Assembly: GCF_018502625.1 (NCBI RefSeq)
Contig: NZ_CP075566.1
Span: 3,334,001-3,398,000, forward strand
DNA: 64,000 nucleotides
Direction: 5' to 3'
From: Pseudomonas hormoni
Lineage (GTDB): Bacteria; Pseudomonadota; Gammaproteobacteria; Pseudomonadales; Pseudomonadaceae
Below are positions 32,189 through 42,024 of this stretch, piece after piece. Every line of letters starts with the position of its first letter. The stretch's first letter is position 1. A program made the position numbers and the translations under genes. The notes beneath the pieces were generated by a model. That model worked only from the letters and a program-made list of their open reading frames with translations, was not told the DNA's origin and ran no database searches.

Positions 32189-33391
32189 TCAGCGTTGAAC
32201 GGTCTTGCTGACCGCGGCGCTATTGTCGTGGATCAACTGAGTGATCATCGCGTCGGCCTCGGCCAGTTGACGGTCGTAGACGTTGGTGCTGAACGAGGCC
32301 TTTTGCGGCGGCTGTTGCGCCAGCACCGGGCCGCTCTGGTCGCGCAGGTTCACATCGACCTGAGTCGACAGCCCCACGCGCAACGGGTGTTTGGCCAGTT
32401 CTTCGGCGTTGATGTGAATCCGCACCGGCACACGCTGCACGATCTTGATCCAGTTACCGGTGGCGTTCTGCGCCGGCAGCAGGGCAAACGCGCTGCCGGT
32501 GCCGGCGCCGAGGCTGTCGATGGTGCCGCTGAACTTCACGTCGCTGCCGTAGAGGTCGGCCTGGATATCGACCGGCTGGCCGATGCGCATGTCGCGCAGC
32601 TGGGTTTCCTTGAAGTTGGCGTCGATCCACAGCTGATCCAGCGGAATCACCGCCATCAGCGCGGTGCCCGGCTGGACCCGTTGACCGAGTTGTACAGAGC
32701 GCTTGGCGACGTAACCGGTCACCGGTGCAATCAAAGTGCTGCGAGAATTGTTCAAGTACGCCTGGCGCAATTGCGCAGCGGCCGACATCACGTCCGGGTG
32801 CGACGACACCACGGTGTCATCCACCAGGGCGCTGGTGGTTTTCAGTTGCTGCCTGGCATTGGCCAGGGCGTTTTGCGCCGAGGTCAGGTCGTCGCGAGCG
32901 TGGGACAGTTCTTCCTGGGAAATCGCTCCGCCAGCGGCGAGATTTTTCCGGCGGTTGAAGTTGTCCTGGGCCTTTTGCACTTCCGCCTGCTGGGCGTTGA
33001 CCTGGGCTTTCATGCCGTCGACGTTGCTGTACAAACCGCGCACCTGGCGCACGGTGCGGGCCAGGTTGGCCTGGGCACTTTGCAGGCCGACTTCGGCGTC
33101 GTTCGGGTCGAAGTTGATCAGTACCTGGCCTTCATGGACCAGGTCGCCATCGTCGGCGCCAATGCTGACCACGGTGCCGGTGACCAGCGGCGTGATTTCC
33201 ACCACGTTGCCGTTCACATAGGCGTCGTCGGTGCTCTCGTTCCAGCGCCCGTAGAATTCGTGATAACCCCAGACGCCGACACCGGCGAGGATCACCACGA
33301 TTGCCAGCACCACCAGCATGACCTTGCGTTTGCGCGGGTTGCTGGTGTCTTGCGCGTTGTCCGGGATTTGTGTGTTTTCTGCAGTGGCCAT
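32189..33391 (-). CDS. EmrA-type periplasmic adaptor (HlyD family)
   Basis: 400 residues. One membrane anchor near residues 23-43 (VMLVVLAIVVILAGVGVWGY), then a lipoyl-like half (NVVEITPLVTGTVVSIGADD), a helical hairpin with long coiled coil (about 105-195) and beta-barrel domain. It bridges the inner-membrane pump and the outer-membrane factor. ATG 33391 is preferred over 33397 since AAGGT is then seven bases away. Fifteen bases after the outer-membrane factor gene. Confidence 0.93.
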   Translation of the reverse strand: MATAENTQIPDNAQDTSNPRKRKVMLVVLAIVVILAGVGVWGYHEFYGRWNESTDDAYVNGNVVEITPLVTGTVVSIGADDGDLVHEGQVLINFDPNDAEVGLQSAQANLARTVRQVRGLYSNVDGMKAQVNAQQAEVQKAQDNFNRRKNLAAGGAISQEELSHARDDLTSAQNALANARQQLKTTSALVDDTVVSSHPDVMSAAAQLRQAYLNNSRSTLIAPVTGYVAKRSVQLGQRVQPGTALMAVIPLDQLWIDANFKETQLRDMRIGQPVDIQADLYGSDVKFSGTIDSLGAGTGSAFALLPAQNATGNWIKIVQRVPVRIHINAEELAKHPLRVGLSTQVDVNLRDQSGPVLAQQPPQKASFSTNVYDRQLAEADAMITQLIHDNSAAVSKTVQR

Positions 33392-33406
33392 GACCATTAC
33401 CTTGAA

Positions 33407-34876
33407 TTAGTTGTGCTGCGTGGCTGGGGTTGCGTTGGCCGCGGTCAGGGTTTCGCCCTGAAAACCGCCGCCCAGCGCCTGCATCAGTTGGATCGACAGG
33501 TCGATCTGCTCGGCATTCAGGTTGGCCAGCTGACGCTGGGCCTGGAGCAATTGCTGCTCGATGCTGAGCACGTCCAGGTAGTTTCCGATGCCGGAACCGT
33601 AACGCTGGACCACGGTGTTGTAAGAATCCTGGGCAATGTCGGTGGCGTGCTGTTGAGCGCCGATTTGCCGGCCGATATCGCGCAACTGGTTGATGGTGTC
33701 GCTGACATCACCCAGCGCTTTCACCAGGTTTTTGTTGTACTGCGCCACCGCGAGGTCGTAATCGGCGTCACGGGAATCAAGGTCGGCGCGCAGGCGGCCA
33801 CCGTCGAAAATCGGCACTGAGATGGTCGGCGCGATGTTGAAGAAACGACTGGCCGAACCGAACATCGCGTCGCCCAACAACGATTCGGCACCGGCTGCGG
33901 CGCTAAGGTTGAGGTTGGGATAGAACTGGGTCTTGCCGGCGTCGATGTTTTTGCTCGCCGCCTCGACCCGCCAGCGCGCGGCGACCAGGTCCGGACGACG
34001 ACCGAGCAACTCGGCGGGCAGGACCGACGGTAACGCGACGGCGCTGGCCTGAAGGATCTTCGGCCGGGCGATGTCGTTGCCGCGATCCGGGCCTTTGCCG
34101 AGCAACACCGCCAAGGCGATTTTCGCACTTTGCAGGCGTTTCTCGGCATCGATCAGGCTGGCTTCGGACGTGGCTTCCAGGCTTTCGGTTTGCTGGAACT
34201 GGTATTGGCTGTCGATGCCAGAGCTCAGGCGACGCTGGCTCAGGTCGAGCATTTGCCTGGTGCGTTTGAGGTCTTCCTGGGCCAGGTCATGGACGATATG
34301 CGCCTGCCCCAGATCGCTATAAGCGCGGGCAACGTCGGCGGCCAACGTCAGTTGAGCAGCCTGCTGATCGACTTCGGCAGCGCGGGCCTGGCCCAACGCC
34401 GCTTCCCAGGCGTCACGCTGACCGCCCCAAAGGTCGAAGTTGTAATTGAAACTGGCGCCGATGTTGCGCACGGTGGAGTACGCATCGCCCTCGCCTCGTG
34501 GGTCTTGATCCCGCGCCAAACGCGAACGGCTGACACCGGCGCTGGCATCGAGGGTCGGCATCCGCGCAGCGTCGGCAGCGTACGCAGCAGCGCTGGCCTG
34601 ATGGGCGCGGGCGTCGGCGATCTGCATGTCCGGGCTGTCGTGCAGGGCTTCGCGAATCAGACCGTCCAGCTGCGGGTCGCCGAGGCTTTTCCACCAATCG
34701 CTTTTCGGCCAGGCCGCGGGCGACAGGGTCACGCCGCTGAGGGATTGCCCGGCCTTGAGGTTTTTTGCATCCAGGCTTTTGCCTTCGGTGGTCAGCCCGC
34801 TGTAGCTGGCGCAACCGGCCAGGGTCATGGCCGCCAGCACCAGGCTCAGGCCGGTACGCAGGATTGTGCTGCTCAT
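33407..34876 (-). CDS. Outer-membrane efflux lipoprotein (OprM/NodT family)
   Basis: 489 residues. Lipoprotein signal with lipobox LAGC and acyl-accepting Cys22. The protein holds two repeats of the outer-membrane efflux domain, with TolC-like helices forming the periplasmic tunnel. It overlaps the start side of the MarR gene by four bases (34873-34876), so regulator, channel and adaptor genes form one transcript. It serves as exit duct of the EmrAB-like pump. Confidence 0.94.
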   Translation of the reverse strand: MSSTILRTGLSLVLAAMTLAGCASYSGLTTEGKSLDAKNLKAGQSLSGVTLSPAAWPKSDWWKSLGDPQLDGLIREALHDSPDMQIADARAHQASAAAYAADAARMPTLDASAGVSRSRLARDQDPRGEGDAYSTVRNIGASFNYNFDLWGGQRDAWEAALGQARAAEVDQQAAQLTLAADVARAYSDLGQAHIVHDLAQEDLKRTRQMLDLSQRRLSSGIDSQYQFQQTESLEATSEASLIDAEKRLQSAKIALAVLLGKGPDRGNDIARPKILQASAVALPSVLPAELLGRRPDLVAARWRVEAASKNIDAGKTQFYPNLNLSAAAGAESLLGDAMFGSASRFFNIAPTISVPIFDGGRLRADLDSRDADYDLAVAQYNKNLVKALGDVSDTINQLRDIGRQIGAQQHATDIAQDSYNTVVQRYGSGIGNYLDVLSIEQQLLQAQRQLANLNAEQIDLSIQLMQALGGGFQGETLTAANATPATQHN

Positions 34877-35346
34877 TTGTCACCTACCCGCAGCAGCGTG
34901 ATCGAGTCACCGGCTGCCACCAAAATTTTCTTCAGGATCCGTTCCAGGGTTTTCAACTCTTCCGGGGTGATCGCACCGGCCAGTTCGTTCATGGCGTCAG
35001 CGCCGATTTCCGGCAGGCGGTCTGTCAACTGTTGGCCTTGCTCAGTTAACACAAGCTGCACCTGACGGCGATCCGCCTCGGAACGCTGGCGGGCGAGGAA
35101 ACCTTTCTGTTCCAGACGATCGAGCATGCGGGTCATCGAACCACTGTCGAGCGACAGGTGGCGGCACAGCTCGGCCGGGGTATCAACACCGAACTGAGCC
35201 ATGATGATCAGCACTTTGAACTGCGCGGCGGTGATGCCGTGGGGTTCCATGTGCGTGTCGATGATCCGGTCCTTGAGCAGCGCAGCGCGCCCGAGCAAGA
35301 GGCCGAGATGGCAAGTGTGGAACTCGTCCGGGGTGAAATGTTTCAT
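34873..35346 (-). CDS. MarR-family repressor of the efflux operon
   Basis: 157 residues, winged-helix regulator. The recognition region is TPAELCRHLSLDSGSMTRML followed by the wing with SEADRRQVQLVLTEQG. First gene of an operon with its probable targets, as EmrR is in Escherichia. Two identical palindromes lie just upstream, one inside the promoter spacer, which fits autorepression relieved by drug-like ligands. Ligand is unknown. Confidence 0.93.
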   Translation of the reverse strand: MKHFTPDEFHTCHLGLLLGRAALLKDRIIDTHMEPHGITAAQFKVLIIMAQFGVDTPAELCRHLSLDSGSMTRMLDRLEQKGFLARQRSEADRRQVQLVLTEQGQQLTDRLPEIGADAMNELAGAITPEELKTLERILKKILVAAGDSITLLRVGDK

Positions 35347-35361
35347 CTGACCACCAATTAG

Positions 35362-35416
35362 CTGCCTAGGCAGAGAATGTATGTCGAGATGTTACTGCCT
35401 AGGCAGCGAATGTCAA
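35362..35416 (-). promoter_or_regulatory. Efflux operon promoter with two CTGCCTAGGCAG operators
   Basis: On the minus strand -35 TTGACA (35411-35416) and -10 TAACAT (35389-35394) are 16 bases apart. The perfect palindrome CTGCCTAGGCAG at 35395-35406 fills most of the spacer; an identical copy at 35362-35373 lies just after the expected start of transcription. Centres are 33 bp apart, about three turns, and both copies are followed on the plus strand by GAATGT after one variable base. Confidence 0.88.
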
Positions 35417-35487
35417 CGTAATAGTTAGGTTGCTTTGTATTTGGCGGATAAATGGCGCGGATTTTTGTGATAAACACACTGACGCCA

Positions 35488-35552
35488 TCGCGGGCAAGCC
35501 TCGCTCCTACAGGTTCGGTGTAATCCCATGTAGGAGCGAGGCTTGCCCGCGA
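35488..35552. repeat. REP-type inverted pair between efflux operon and tamB
   Basis: Core TCGCGGGCAAGCCTCGCTCC and its complement, short spacer. Same family as at 777. It lies upstream of the efflux regulator and after the end of tamB. Confidence 0.83.
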
Positions 35553-35586
35553 AAACAGCGACTCGGTTTTGGAGGGGAACGCGGGT

Positions 35587-38500
35587 CTAGAAATCCCGCT
35601 TGTAGAAGATATCCAGCGAACTGGCCACGCCGCCCGCCGCTTCGAGGTAAACCTTCTTGCTCAGCTTATAGCGCAAGGCAATGGTGTTGGCCGGCTCGAA
35701 CACGCCTACGCCATAACGAAGGCTGAGCTTCTCGGAGAGGTTGCCGCTGGCCACCACACTCGTCGTGTTGCCGCTGCCTTCGGTATCGAGCTGGAAATCC
35801 TGAATCCCCAGATCGCTGGCCAGTTTGCCGGTCACCCCGGAACTACCCATCAAACCCAGGCCAAGCGCGGCCTGCGCCAGCATGTTGTTGTCTTCACCGG
35901 TGGTGCTCAGCGGACGCCCCAGCACCAGATAGGACAAAGCCTGTTCCTGACTCATCGCCGGTTCGGAGAAAATCTGCGTGGTCGGCTGCTCGGCGCTGCC
36001 GCTCAGGCGAATACCAGCAATGACGTCGTCGGTCTGGCGAATCGCCTCGATGTCCAGATACGGCTGATCGATCGGGCCGGCAAACAGCAAGCGCGCCCGG
36101 CGCACCGTCAACCGCTGGCCGTAAGCGCGATAACGCCCGTCGTTGAGCCACAGCTCGCCGCGGGTGTCCATGTTGTCGCCGATGTGCACATGCCCTTGCA
36201 GGTTGGCGGTGAGGCCAAACCCGGCGAAGCTCAGTTTGTCCTCGCCGACCGCCACGTCGATGTCCATTTTCATCGCCAGCGGCGGTTTGCCCTCTTCGGT
36301 TTGCTGACCGATGATCACCGTGTCATCGGACACCTTGACCGTCGACGGCGGCAACTCGCGCACGGTGATTTCACCTCTGGGCACCAGCACTTTGCCGGCG
36401 ATGGCCAGCTCGTCACCTTTCATCGAGATCTTCAGGTCCGGCGCCACTTCCAGCTTGGCGTACGGCTCGACGGTGACCGGCAATTGCGTGCCCTTGAGCG
36501 CCAGATCTACCACCAGTGCCTGACCCCAGCCGATATTGCCGTTCAGGCTGCCCTGCCCGCTCTTGCCGCTTTTCCAGCCACCGTTCAATTGCACGGTTTC
36601 ACCGGCGATCACCGCTTGAAGCTGCAAGGCTTCGATTTCCATCGGTAGCTCAGGCCCGGAGACTTCACCGTCGCTGAGCAGCAGGTTGCCGTTTACCAGA
36701 GGCGCCATCAGCGTGCCTGCGATCGTGCCGCTGCCATTCAGGCGTCCGCTCAGTTTCTCGACCATCGGCACAAATGGTCGCGCCACGGACAAATCGAGGC
36801 CATTGAGACGGAACGAGCCAGTCAGCGGTTTGTTCTTCGGCAGCGGATTGATCTGCGCCTGCACACTCAATTCGCCGAGCTTGCCGCCGACGAAATTGAG
36901 GTCGGTGTCGATGCGCTTGGGCGTGAGTTTGCTGGTGAGTTTCAGGGTCTGGTACGGGAAATCCAGCCACTGATCCTTATCCTTGATGCGCAAGGTGCCG
37001 CCGCTGGCATCGAGGCTGATCTGGCCGTTCGGACCGCTGGCCGGCAGGTCCAGTTGCAGGTCGGCGTTGAGCCGGCCCTTCCAGGCGAAATCCTTGGGTA
37101 GCCACTGCGCCAGGCTGTCGATCGGGAATTGCTTGAGGTGGTAACGCAGCTTCGGCTCCGGCATCAGGCGCTGGTCTTCACCGCACAGGCTGGCCGGCCC
37201 GGACATCCAGCAATGGGCGCCGAAGTTGATTTTGCCGTCCGCCAGCCGCTCGAGTTTCGCCGGACCTTGCAGCTTCCAGTCCTGACCGCCGGCCTGGATA
37301 TCGCCACTGGCCAGGCGCCCGCGCCAGTTGCCTTTGTCCAACGCACCGTCGAAGCCAAGGGCCAGTTTCAGCTGCGGGCCTTGCAGATCAAGCGCCAGTT
37401 TCTGGTTTTTGATATCGCCGCTGCCGCTGGCGGTCAGCGTGCCCAGCGAGGTGTCGCCGGCCTGAATGCCGCTGCCCTTGAGGTCGATTTTCGCCCGTTG
37501 CGCGCTGTCGAGGGTGGCGTCGAGGTTCAGGCTCTGCAGGCGATTGTCTTCGAAAGCCAATTGCGTGCCCTGCAACCCGAGCTTGCCTTGTGGCGCCTTG
37601 AGCGTGCCGGCGACATCGACGCGGCCGTTGAGCTGACCACGCAATTGCGGCCAGAGCTGTGCCAGACGCGGCAGCTTGATGTCGATCTGGCCGGCGAGTT
37701 TCTGTTGCAGGCTGCCCTTGCCGGTGATGCTGTTATCACCCAGACGGATTTGCAGCGCACTGAGGTTCCATAGCTCACCGGCGCCATCGGCCTTGGCTTG
37801 CAGAACGGCCGGTTGGCCACGCAACTTGCCCTTCAAATCCAGGTCCGCGCTCAGGCTGAGTTTTTCATTCTTCATCTCGCCTTTGCTGCGCAACGGTCCG
37901 GCCAGGGTGCCCGGCAATTCCGCGACCCAATACGCCGGGTTGATCGCCGAAAGGTCGAGCGCAGTGTCCCAGGCAATGCCGTCGGCAAATTGCAGGTTCA
38001 GGTGCCCCTCGGCCTTGCCCTGCCCGGCTTCGAGCTGGATTTGTTGCAGGTAGATTTTCGTCAGGTCACCGGCGAACGGGCTGCTCAGGCTGAACGCTCC
38101 GGCCGGGCCATCCAGCGCGGCTTTGAAGTTGCCGAGGTATTTGCCGTCGGTATACGAGATTTCACCGTTGAAGCTGCGCAAGGCCACTTCCGGCTCGTCG
38201 ATCAGCGGATAGAGCCGGTGCCAGGGGAAATCCAGCCAGTCGACTTTCGCCGTGGCGTTCAGGCCTTTGCTCCAGTCCAGAACGCCAGTGAGTTTGAGGC
38301 TTTGCTTGTCGTTGGCGGTCAGGTCCAGCGCGGCGATCTGCGCGCCGTTGGCGTCGACCTTGCCTTGCAGCAATAACGCAACCGGGCCTTGCTCGGCGGG
38401 CAACGTGGCGTTGCCGCGCACCTGATAGCCGTTTTTCAGGTCGCCGTCGCCGGTTAGCTCCACTTGATTGAGTTGCAGCGTATCCGGCAGATCAGCGCTC

Positions 38501-39255
38501 GGCTTGAAGCCGTCAGCCGTGATCCGCACCTTGGCCGGCAGGTTGTCCACCAGCGGCTGCAACTCGCCGGTCAGTTGGCCGTTCAGGTAGCCGCTGCTGT
38601 CGGCTTTCAACTTCAGGGTTTTCAGCAGATCGCCGTCAACCTTCAGCGCCAGCGCCCAAGGTCCCGGGGCCGGCAGGGTCAGTTTGCCCTCGGCCTTGAG
38701 CGGCCAGTTGCCGCTCGGTTGCAGCAGACCCGACAGATTCAGGCTCAGGTCGTCGCGTTGCAGCTGCACGGAGTCGATCTGCAACCCCTGTTCGGTCCAG
38801 TGCGCCGCCAGTTGCAGGCCTTTGAGTTCTTCGCTGCCGTTGAACAGCAGACTGCCGACCTGCACGTCGCCCAGTTCGATCGCCAATGGCAACTTCAGGT
38901 CCGGCAGCGTAATCGGTCCGCTGCTGTCTTCTTCGGTGCCCGGCGGGAATTGCAGGCTGACCTGATCGGCCTTCAACTGCTCGATACACAACGTCATGCG
39001 CGTCAGGCACAACGGCGACCAGGCGAAAATCACTTTATCCAGCTCGACCCGGCTGGTGTCTTGCTGCCAGACCAAATGGTCGGCGCTCCACTGCCCGCCC
39101 AGACGGCCCTGAAAATTCTCGACGGTCAGACCCGGCACAAAGCCGAGCGCCCAGCGGCTGCCGGTCGCCGTGCCCAGCACCGCGGTCACGGTCAGCAGCG
39201 CCAGCATCAGCAGCGCCAGAATCGCCAGCAGCGTTACTTTCAAACCACGCTTCAC
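35587..39255 (-). CDS. tamB: Translocation and assembly module protein TamB
   Basis: 1222 residues, AsmA-like inner-membrane-anchored protein spanning the periplasm as a long beta groove; linked to phospholipid transport and outer-membrane protein assembly. An N-terminal membrane helix covers about residues 6-30 and the conserved C-terminal TamB domain ends in FYKRDF. The start overlaps the tamA stop by four bases, so the two are coupled. Length is typical. Confidence 0.94.
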   Translation of the reverse strand: MKRGLKVTLLAILALLMLALLTVTAVLGTATGSRWALGFVPGLTVENFQGRLGGQWSADHLVWQQDTSRVELDKVIFAWSPLCLTRMTLCIEQLKADQVSLQFPPGTEEDSSGPITLPDLKLPLAIELGDVQVGSLLFNGSEELKGLQLAAHWTEQGLQIDSVQLQRDDLSLNLSGLLQPSGNWPLKAEGKLTLPAPGPWALALKVDGDLLKTLKLKADSSGYLNGQLTGELQPLVDNLPAKVRITADGFKPSADLPDTLQLNQVELTGDGDLKNGYQVRGNATLPAEQGPVALLLQGKVDANGAQIAALDLTANDKQSLKLTGVLDWSKGLNATAKVDWLDFPWHRLYPLIDEPEVALRSFNGEISYTDGKYLGNFKAALDGPAGAFSLSSPFAGDLTKIYLQQIQLEAGQGKAEGHLNLQFADGIAWDTALDLSAINPAYWVAELPGTLAGPLRSKGEMKNEKLSLSADLDLKGKLRGQPAVLQAKADGAGELWNLSALQIRLGDNSITGKGSLQQKLAGQIDIKLPRLAQLWPQLRGQLNGRVDVAGTLKAPQGKLGLQGTQLAFEDNRLQSLNLDATLDSAQRAKIDLKGSGIQAGDTSLGTLTASGSGDIKNQKLALDLQGPQLKLALGFDGALDKGNWRGRLASGDIQAGGQDWKLQGPAKLERLADGKINFGAHCWMSGPASLCGEDQRLMPEPKLRYHLKQFPIDSLAQWLPKDFAWKGRLNADLQLDLPASGPNGQISLDASGGTLRIKDKDQWLDFPYQTLKLTSKLTPKRIDTDLNFVGGKLGELSVQAQINPLPKNKPLTGSFRLNGLDLSVARPFVPMVEKLSGRLNGSGTIAGTLMAPLVNGNLLLSDGEVSGPELPMEIEALQLQAVIAGETVQLNGGWKSGKSGQGSLNGNIGWGQALVVDLALKGTQLPVTVEPYAKLEVAPDLKISMKGDELAIAGKVLVPRGEITVRELPPSTVKVSDDTVIIGQQTEEGKPPLAMKMDIDVAVGEDKLSFAGFGLTANLQGHVHIGDNMDTRGELWLNDGRYRAYGQRLTVRRARLLFAGPIDQPYLDIEAIRQTDDVIAGIRLSGSAEQPTTQIFSEPAMSQEQALSYLVLGRPLSTTGEDNNMLAQAALGLGLMGSSGVTGKLASDLGIQDFQLDTEGSGNTTSVVASGNLSEKLSLRYGVGVFEPANTIALRYKLSKKVYLEAAGGVASSLDIFYKRDF

Positions 39256-40979
39256 AGCTCAGGCCCCATGGAAAAGTGCAGTCGAATGCCGCCGTCATCG
39301 TCCATCGCGTGGGCCAGGTCGAGGCGAATCGGCCCCACCGGTGACACCCAGCGCACACCGATACCGACGCCGGTCTTGAGGTCGGGCAGTTCGAGTTTGT
39401 TGAAGGAGTTGCCTTGGTCAATGAAGGTCGCAACCCGCCATTTTTCGGCGATGGAATATTGATATTCGACACTGCCGGCAATCATGTAGCGACCACCGAT
39501 GCGGTCGCCATCGGAGTTTTCCGGGGACAGGCTCTGATAGTCATAACCGCGCACGCTCTGATCGCCACCGGCGAAGAAGCGCAGCGACGGTGGCACCGAT
39601 TTGTAGCCGTTGGTGGCGCTGCCGCCCACCTGCACCCGACCGAGGAAACGGTGTTTATCGAACACCGTGGTCAAGCCTTTGACCAGCGCCGTGCCGTAAA
39701 CCAGGTTGGTGTCGGAACCCAATCCTTCCTTGGCGACTTTGGTTTCGAATTGCAGGCGATAGCCGTTGTGCGGGTCGATGCGGTTGTCGCTTTTTAGGTA
39801 CGAATAGCTCACGCCCGGCATCAGTAAAGTGCTCAGGCCCGAGTCGTCGCCAAGTCGATATTCTTCGCGCTGCCATTTCAGCGACACCACCCGCTGCCAG
39901 CCGCTGGGCAACTTGCTGTGCCACTCGGGTCCGAGGGTCAGCAACTTGCTCAGGCTGTCCTTGTCGGCAATTTCTTCACTTTGATAGCCACCGGCGAAGC
40001 GCAGCTTGTCGGTCAGCGGCGGGTCGAGCGGAATGTCGTAGAACAGCCCGACGTTCTGCCGTGGCGCGGAGACTTCGGTTTCCCAGCCATAGCTGTGGCC
40101 CTGGGGGTTGACCCAGTGCCGGGTCCAGTTGGCCTTGACCCGAGGGCCGACGTCGGTGGAAAAACCCAGACCGAGGCCCATCGTCCGTGGCTTGCGGGTT
40201 TCAAGTTTGACGTCCACCGGGATCACGTCGTTCTTGGACGCCGTTGGCGCGGCATCAACGCGCACGCCTTCGAAATAGCCGCTCGATTGCAGATTCTGAT
40301 TCAGTTCGGCAATCAGTTCGGAGTCATAAGGCGCACCCGCCTTGAACGGCACCATACGTTGCAGCAATTCTTCGTCGAACGGCGTATCGCCTTCGAAACT
40401 GACCTTGCCGAGGGCGTAACGCGGGCCGCTTTCATAGATCAGTTCGATGTCGGCAACACCCGCTCGCGGGTCGACTGACAGTTTCTGCCGAGTGAAGTAG
40501 CCACTGAAAAAACCGAACCGCGAAGCCTGGTTCTGGATCAGCCGCTTGGCGTCTTCGTAGCGGCCATGATTGAGCACCGCGCCGGTTTTCAGCGCGTCGC
40601 TTTTTGGTACACGAAAGGATTTGAGGGACGCGGCCGGACCGTCGATGCGAATAGTGACATTGCGCAAATGCACCGGCTCGCCGGGATCGATGTTCATGAC
40701 CAGGCGTGGCGTCTTGCCGCCCTTCACGTCCGTGTCGATTTGCGGCTGGTAATAACCCAAGGCCTGGGCGGCCTTGCGCGCTTGCTCTTCGGCGCCACGA
40801 CTGAAGCGCAACAAGGCTTCTTCGTCACGATCGCCGAGGCTGCCGATATAGCCTTCTATATTGGCCTTCAGTTCGTCGTTGGACGGTTTGATCCGCACAT
40901 CCAATTCACTTTGCGCCAGCGCCGCGCAGCTGGTGATCAGCATCAGCACGCCGCTGGTAATTCTTCCTGGAAACTTCAT
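39252..40979 (-). CDS. tamA: Translocation and assembly module protein TamA
   Basis: 575 residues, Omp85-family outer-membrane beta-barrel. A signal peptide (residues 1-22, ending CAALAQ) is followed by three POTRA domains (to about 265) and the barrel, with GGDQSVRGYDYQSL as the family's strand-loop motif. ATG 40979 begins a clean signal peptide; the frame to 40997 only adds MIASAP. It works with TamB. Confidence 0.93.
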   Translation of the reverse strand: MKFPGRITSGVLMLITSCAALAQSELDVRIKPSNDELKANIEGYIGSLGDRDEEALLRFSRGAEEQARKAAQALGYYQPQIDTDVKGGKTPRLVMNIDPGEPVHLRNVTIRIDGPAASLKSFRVPKSDALKTGAVLNHGRYEDAKRLIQNQASRFGFFSGYFTRQKLSVDPRAGVADIELIYESGPRYALGKVSFEGDTPFDEELLQRMVPFKAGAPYDSELIAELNQNLQSSGYFEGVRVDAAPTASKNDVIPVDVKLETRKPRTMGLGLGFSTDVGPRVKANWTRHWVNPQGHSYGWETEVSAPRQNVGLFYDIPLDPPLTDKLRFAGGYQSEEIADKDSLSKLLTLGPEWHSKLPSGWQRVVSLKWQREEYRLGDDSGLSTLLMPGVSYSYLKSDNRIDPHNGYRLQFETKVAKEGLGSDTNLVYGTALVKGLTTVFDKHRFLGRVQVGGSATNGYKSVPPSLRFFAGGDQSVRGYDYQSLSPENSDGDRIGGRYMIAGSVEYQYSIAEKWRVATFIDQGNSFNKLELPDLKTGVGIGVRWVSPVGPIRLDLAHAMDDDGGIRLHFSMGPEL

Positions 40980-41045
40980 AGGCGCGGATGCTATCACGAG
41001 CTTGGGAGCGTGATAGAGCCTCGCATCCCGCGAAAGTTCTACTGT

Positions 41046-41696
41046 TTATGCCGAAGCGGTTTGCAGCACCTGCGGATTGGCATGGAAAAACACGTGTTCG
41101 CGGATCGGTCCTACGGCAACCTCACCGATTTCTTCATAACCCTGACGCTTGTAGAACTCCAGATAACGCGGGTTCCCGGTATCGAGCACCACACCTTCAG
41201 AGTGCTCATCGACCGCGCACCAGTTGTGCACGGCTTGCAACAGCTGCTCGCCGAAGTGCTTGCCCTGGAATTGCGGATGAATCCCCAGCAACGGCAGCAA
41301 GTGCACCGAGTCAGACGGCACGCACGCCATCACCGCATCGTGGTACTCGAGGTAGCGGCGCGTGCAGCGAAACCCGGTGCTGAGCACCATCCGCAGGCGC
41401 CAGGCCCAGCTTTCGGTAATGCCCAGGCGTCGTTGCGGCGGCGCGATCAGGGCGATGCCGATCAGACGGTCGTTGACCAACAGGCCGATGGCCGGCAAGT
41501 CCTGAAGAAAGTGTTGTTTGACCAGTTCGCGCACGGTGGCGCGGACCCGTTGTTCATAACCGGGACGCTCGGCTTCGAAAAGGTAGCCGAAGGTCGGTTC
41601 GTGCCGGTAAGCCTGGTACAACAGGGAACGGGCTTCGCGGGAATAGCCGCTGTCGAGCATGTGGATATCGGCGATGGCGGTCGAGGTTTCGGGCAT
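41046..41696 (-). CDS. GNAT-family N-acetyltransferase
   Basis: 216 residues. The acetyl-CoA-binding core is visible as HLLPLLGIHPQFQGKHFGEQ with the pyrophosphate-binding QGKHFG turn, followed by VVLDTGNPRYLEFYKRQGYE, the last motif of the fold. Substrate cannot be told from sequence. ATG 41696 (MPETSTAIAD) is taken; an alternative GTG at 41717 lies in a small hairpin (41714-41734) and has no better binding site. Confidence 0.88.
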   Translation of the reverse strand: MPETSTAIADIHMLDSGYSREARSLLYQAYRHEPTFGYLFEAERPGYEQRVRATVRELVKQHFLQDLPAIGLLVNDRLIGIALIAPPQRRLGITESWAWRLRMVLSTGFRCTRRYLEYHDAVMACVPSDSVHLLPLLGIHPQFQGKHFGEQLLQAVHNWCAVDEHSEGVVLDTGNPRYLEFYKRQGYEEIGEVAVGPIREHVFFHANPQVLQTASA

Positions 41697-41820
41697 AACG
41701 GTAGATCTCCCCGGCACAGCTCAAATGGCTGTGCTCTTATTGGTACGAGCGTTTGGGTGGCTTCACAGTTCCCCAGACAGGTATAGACCAAGTCGGGATC
41801 TTCATCGACCGGGCTGCCGC

Positions 41821-41912
41821 CTTCGCGGGCAAGCCTCGCTCCTACAGGTTCTATGTTTGCCGAATCATTTGGGTACAACACGAAACCTGTAGGAGCGAGG
41901 CTTGCCCGCGAA
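41821..41912. repeat. REP-type inverted pair between GNAT gene and xthA
   Basis: CTTCGCGGGCAAGCCTCGCT to its complement, family as at 777. It sits in the 328-base divergent gap 41697-42024. Apart from the pair and the hairpin at 41714-41734 I see nothing definite there; both promoters must lie in it. Confidence 0.82.
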
Positions 41913-42024
41913 GAGGCCAGAGTAGCCAATGAAGATCTGACAGCACACAACAAATCCCCTCACCCCAGACTGGCCCGATTCCCACAGGTCAGCTAGCATC
42001 GCCCTTTTGCCAGGACTGCCGACC

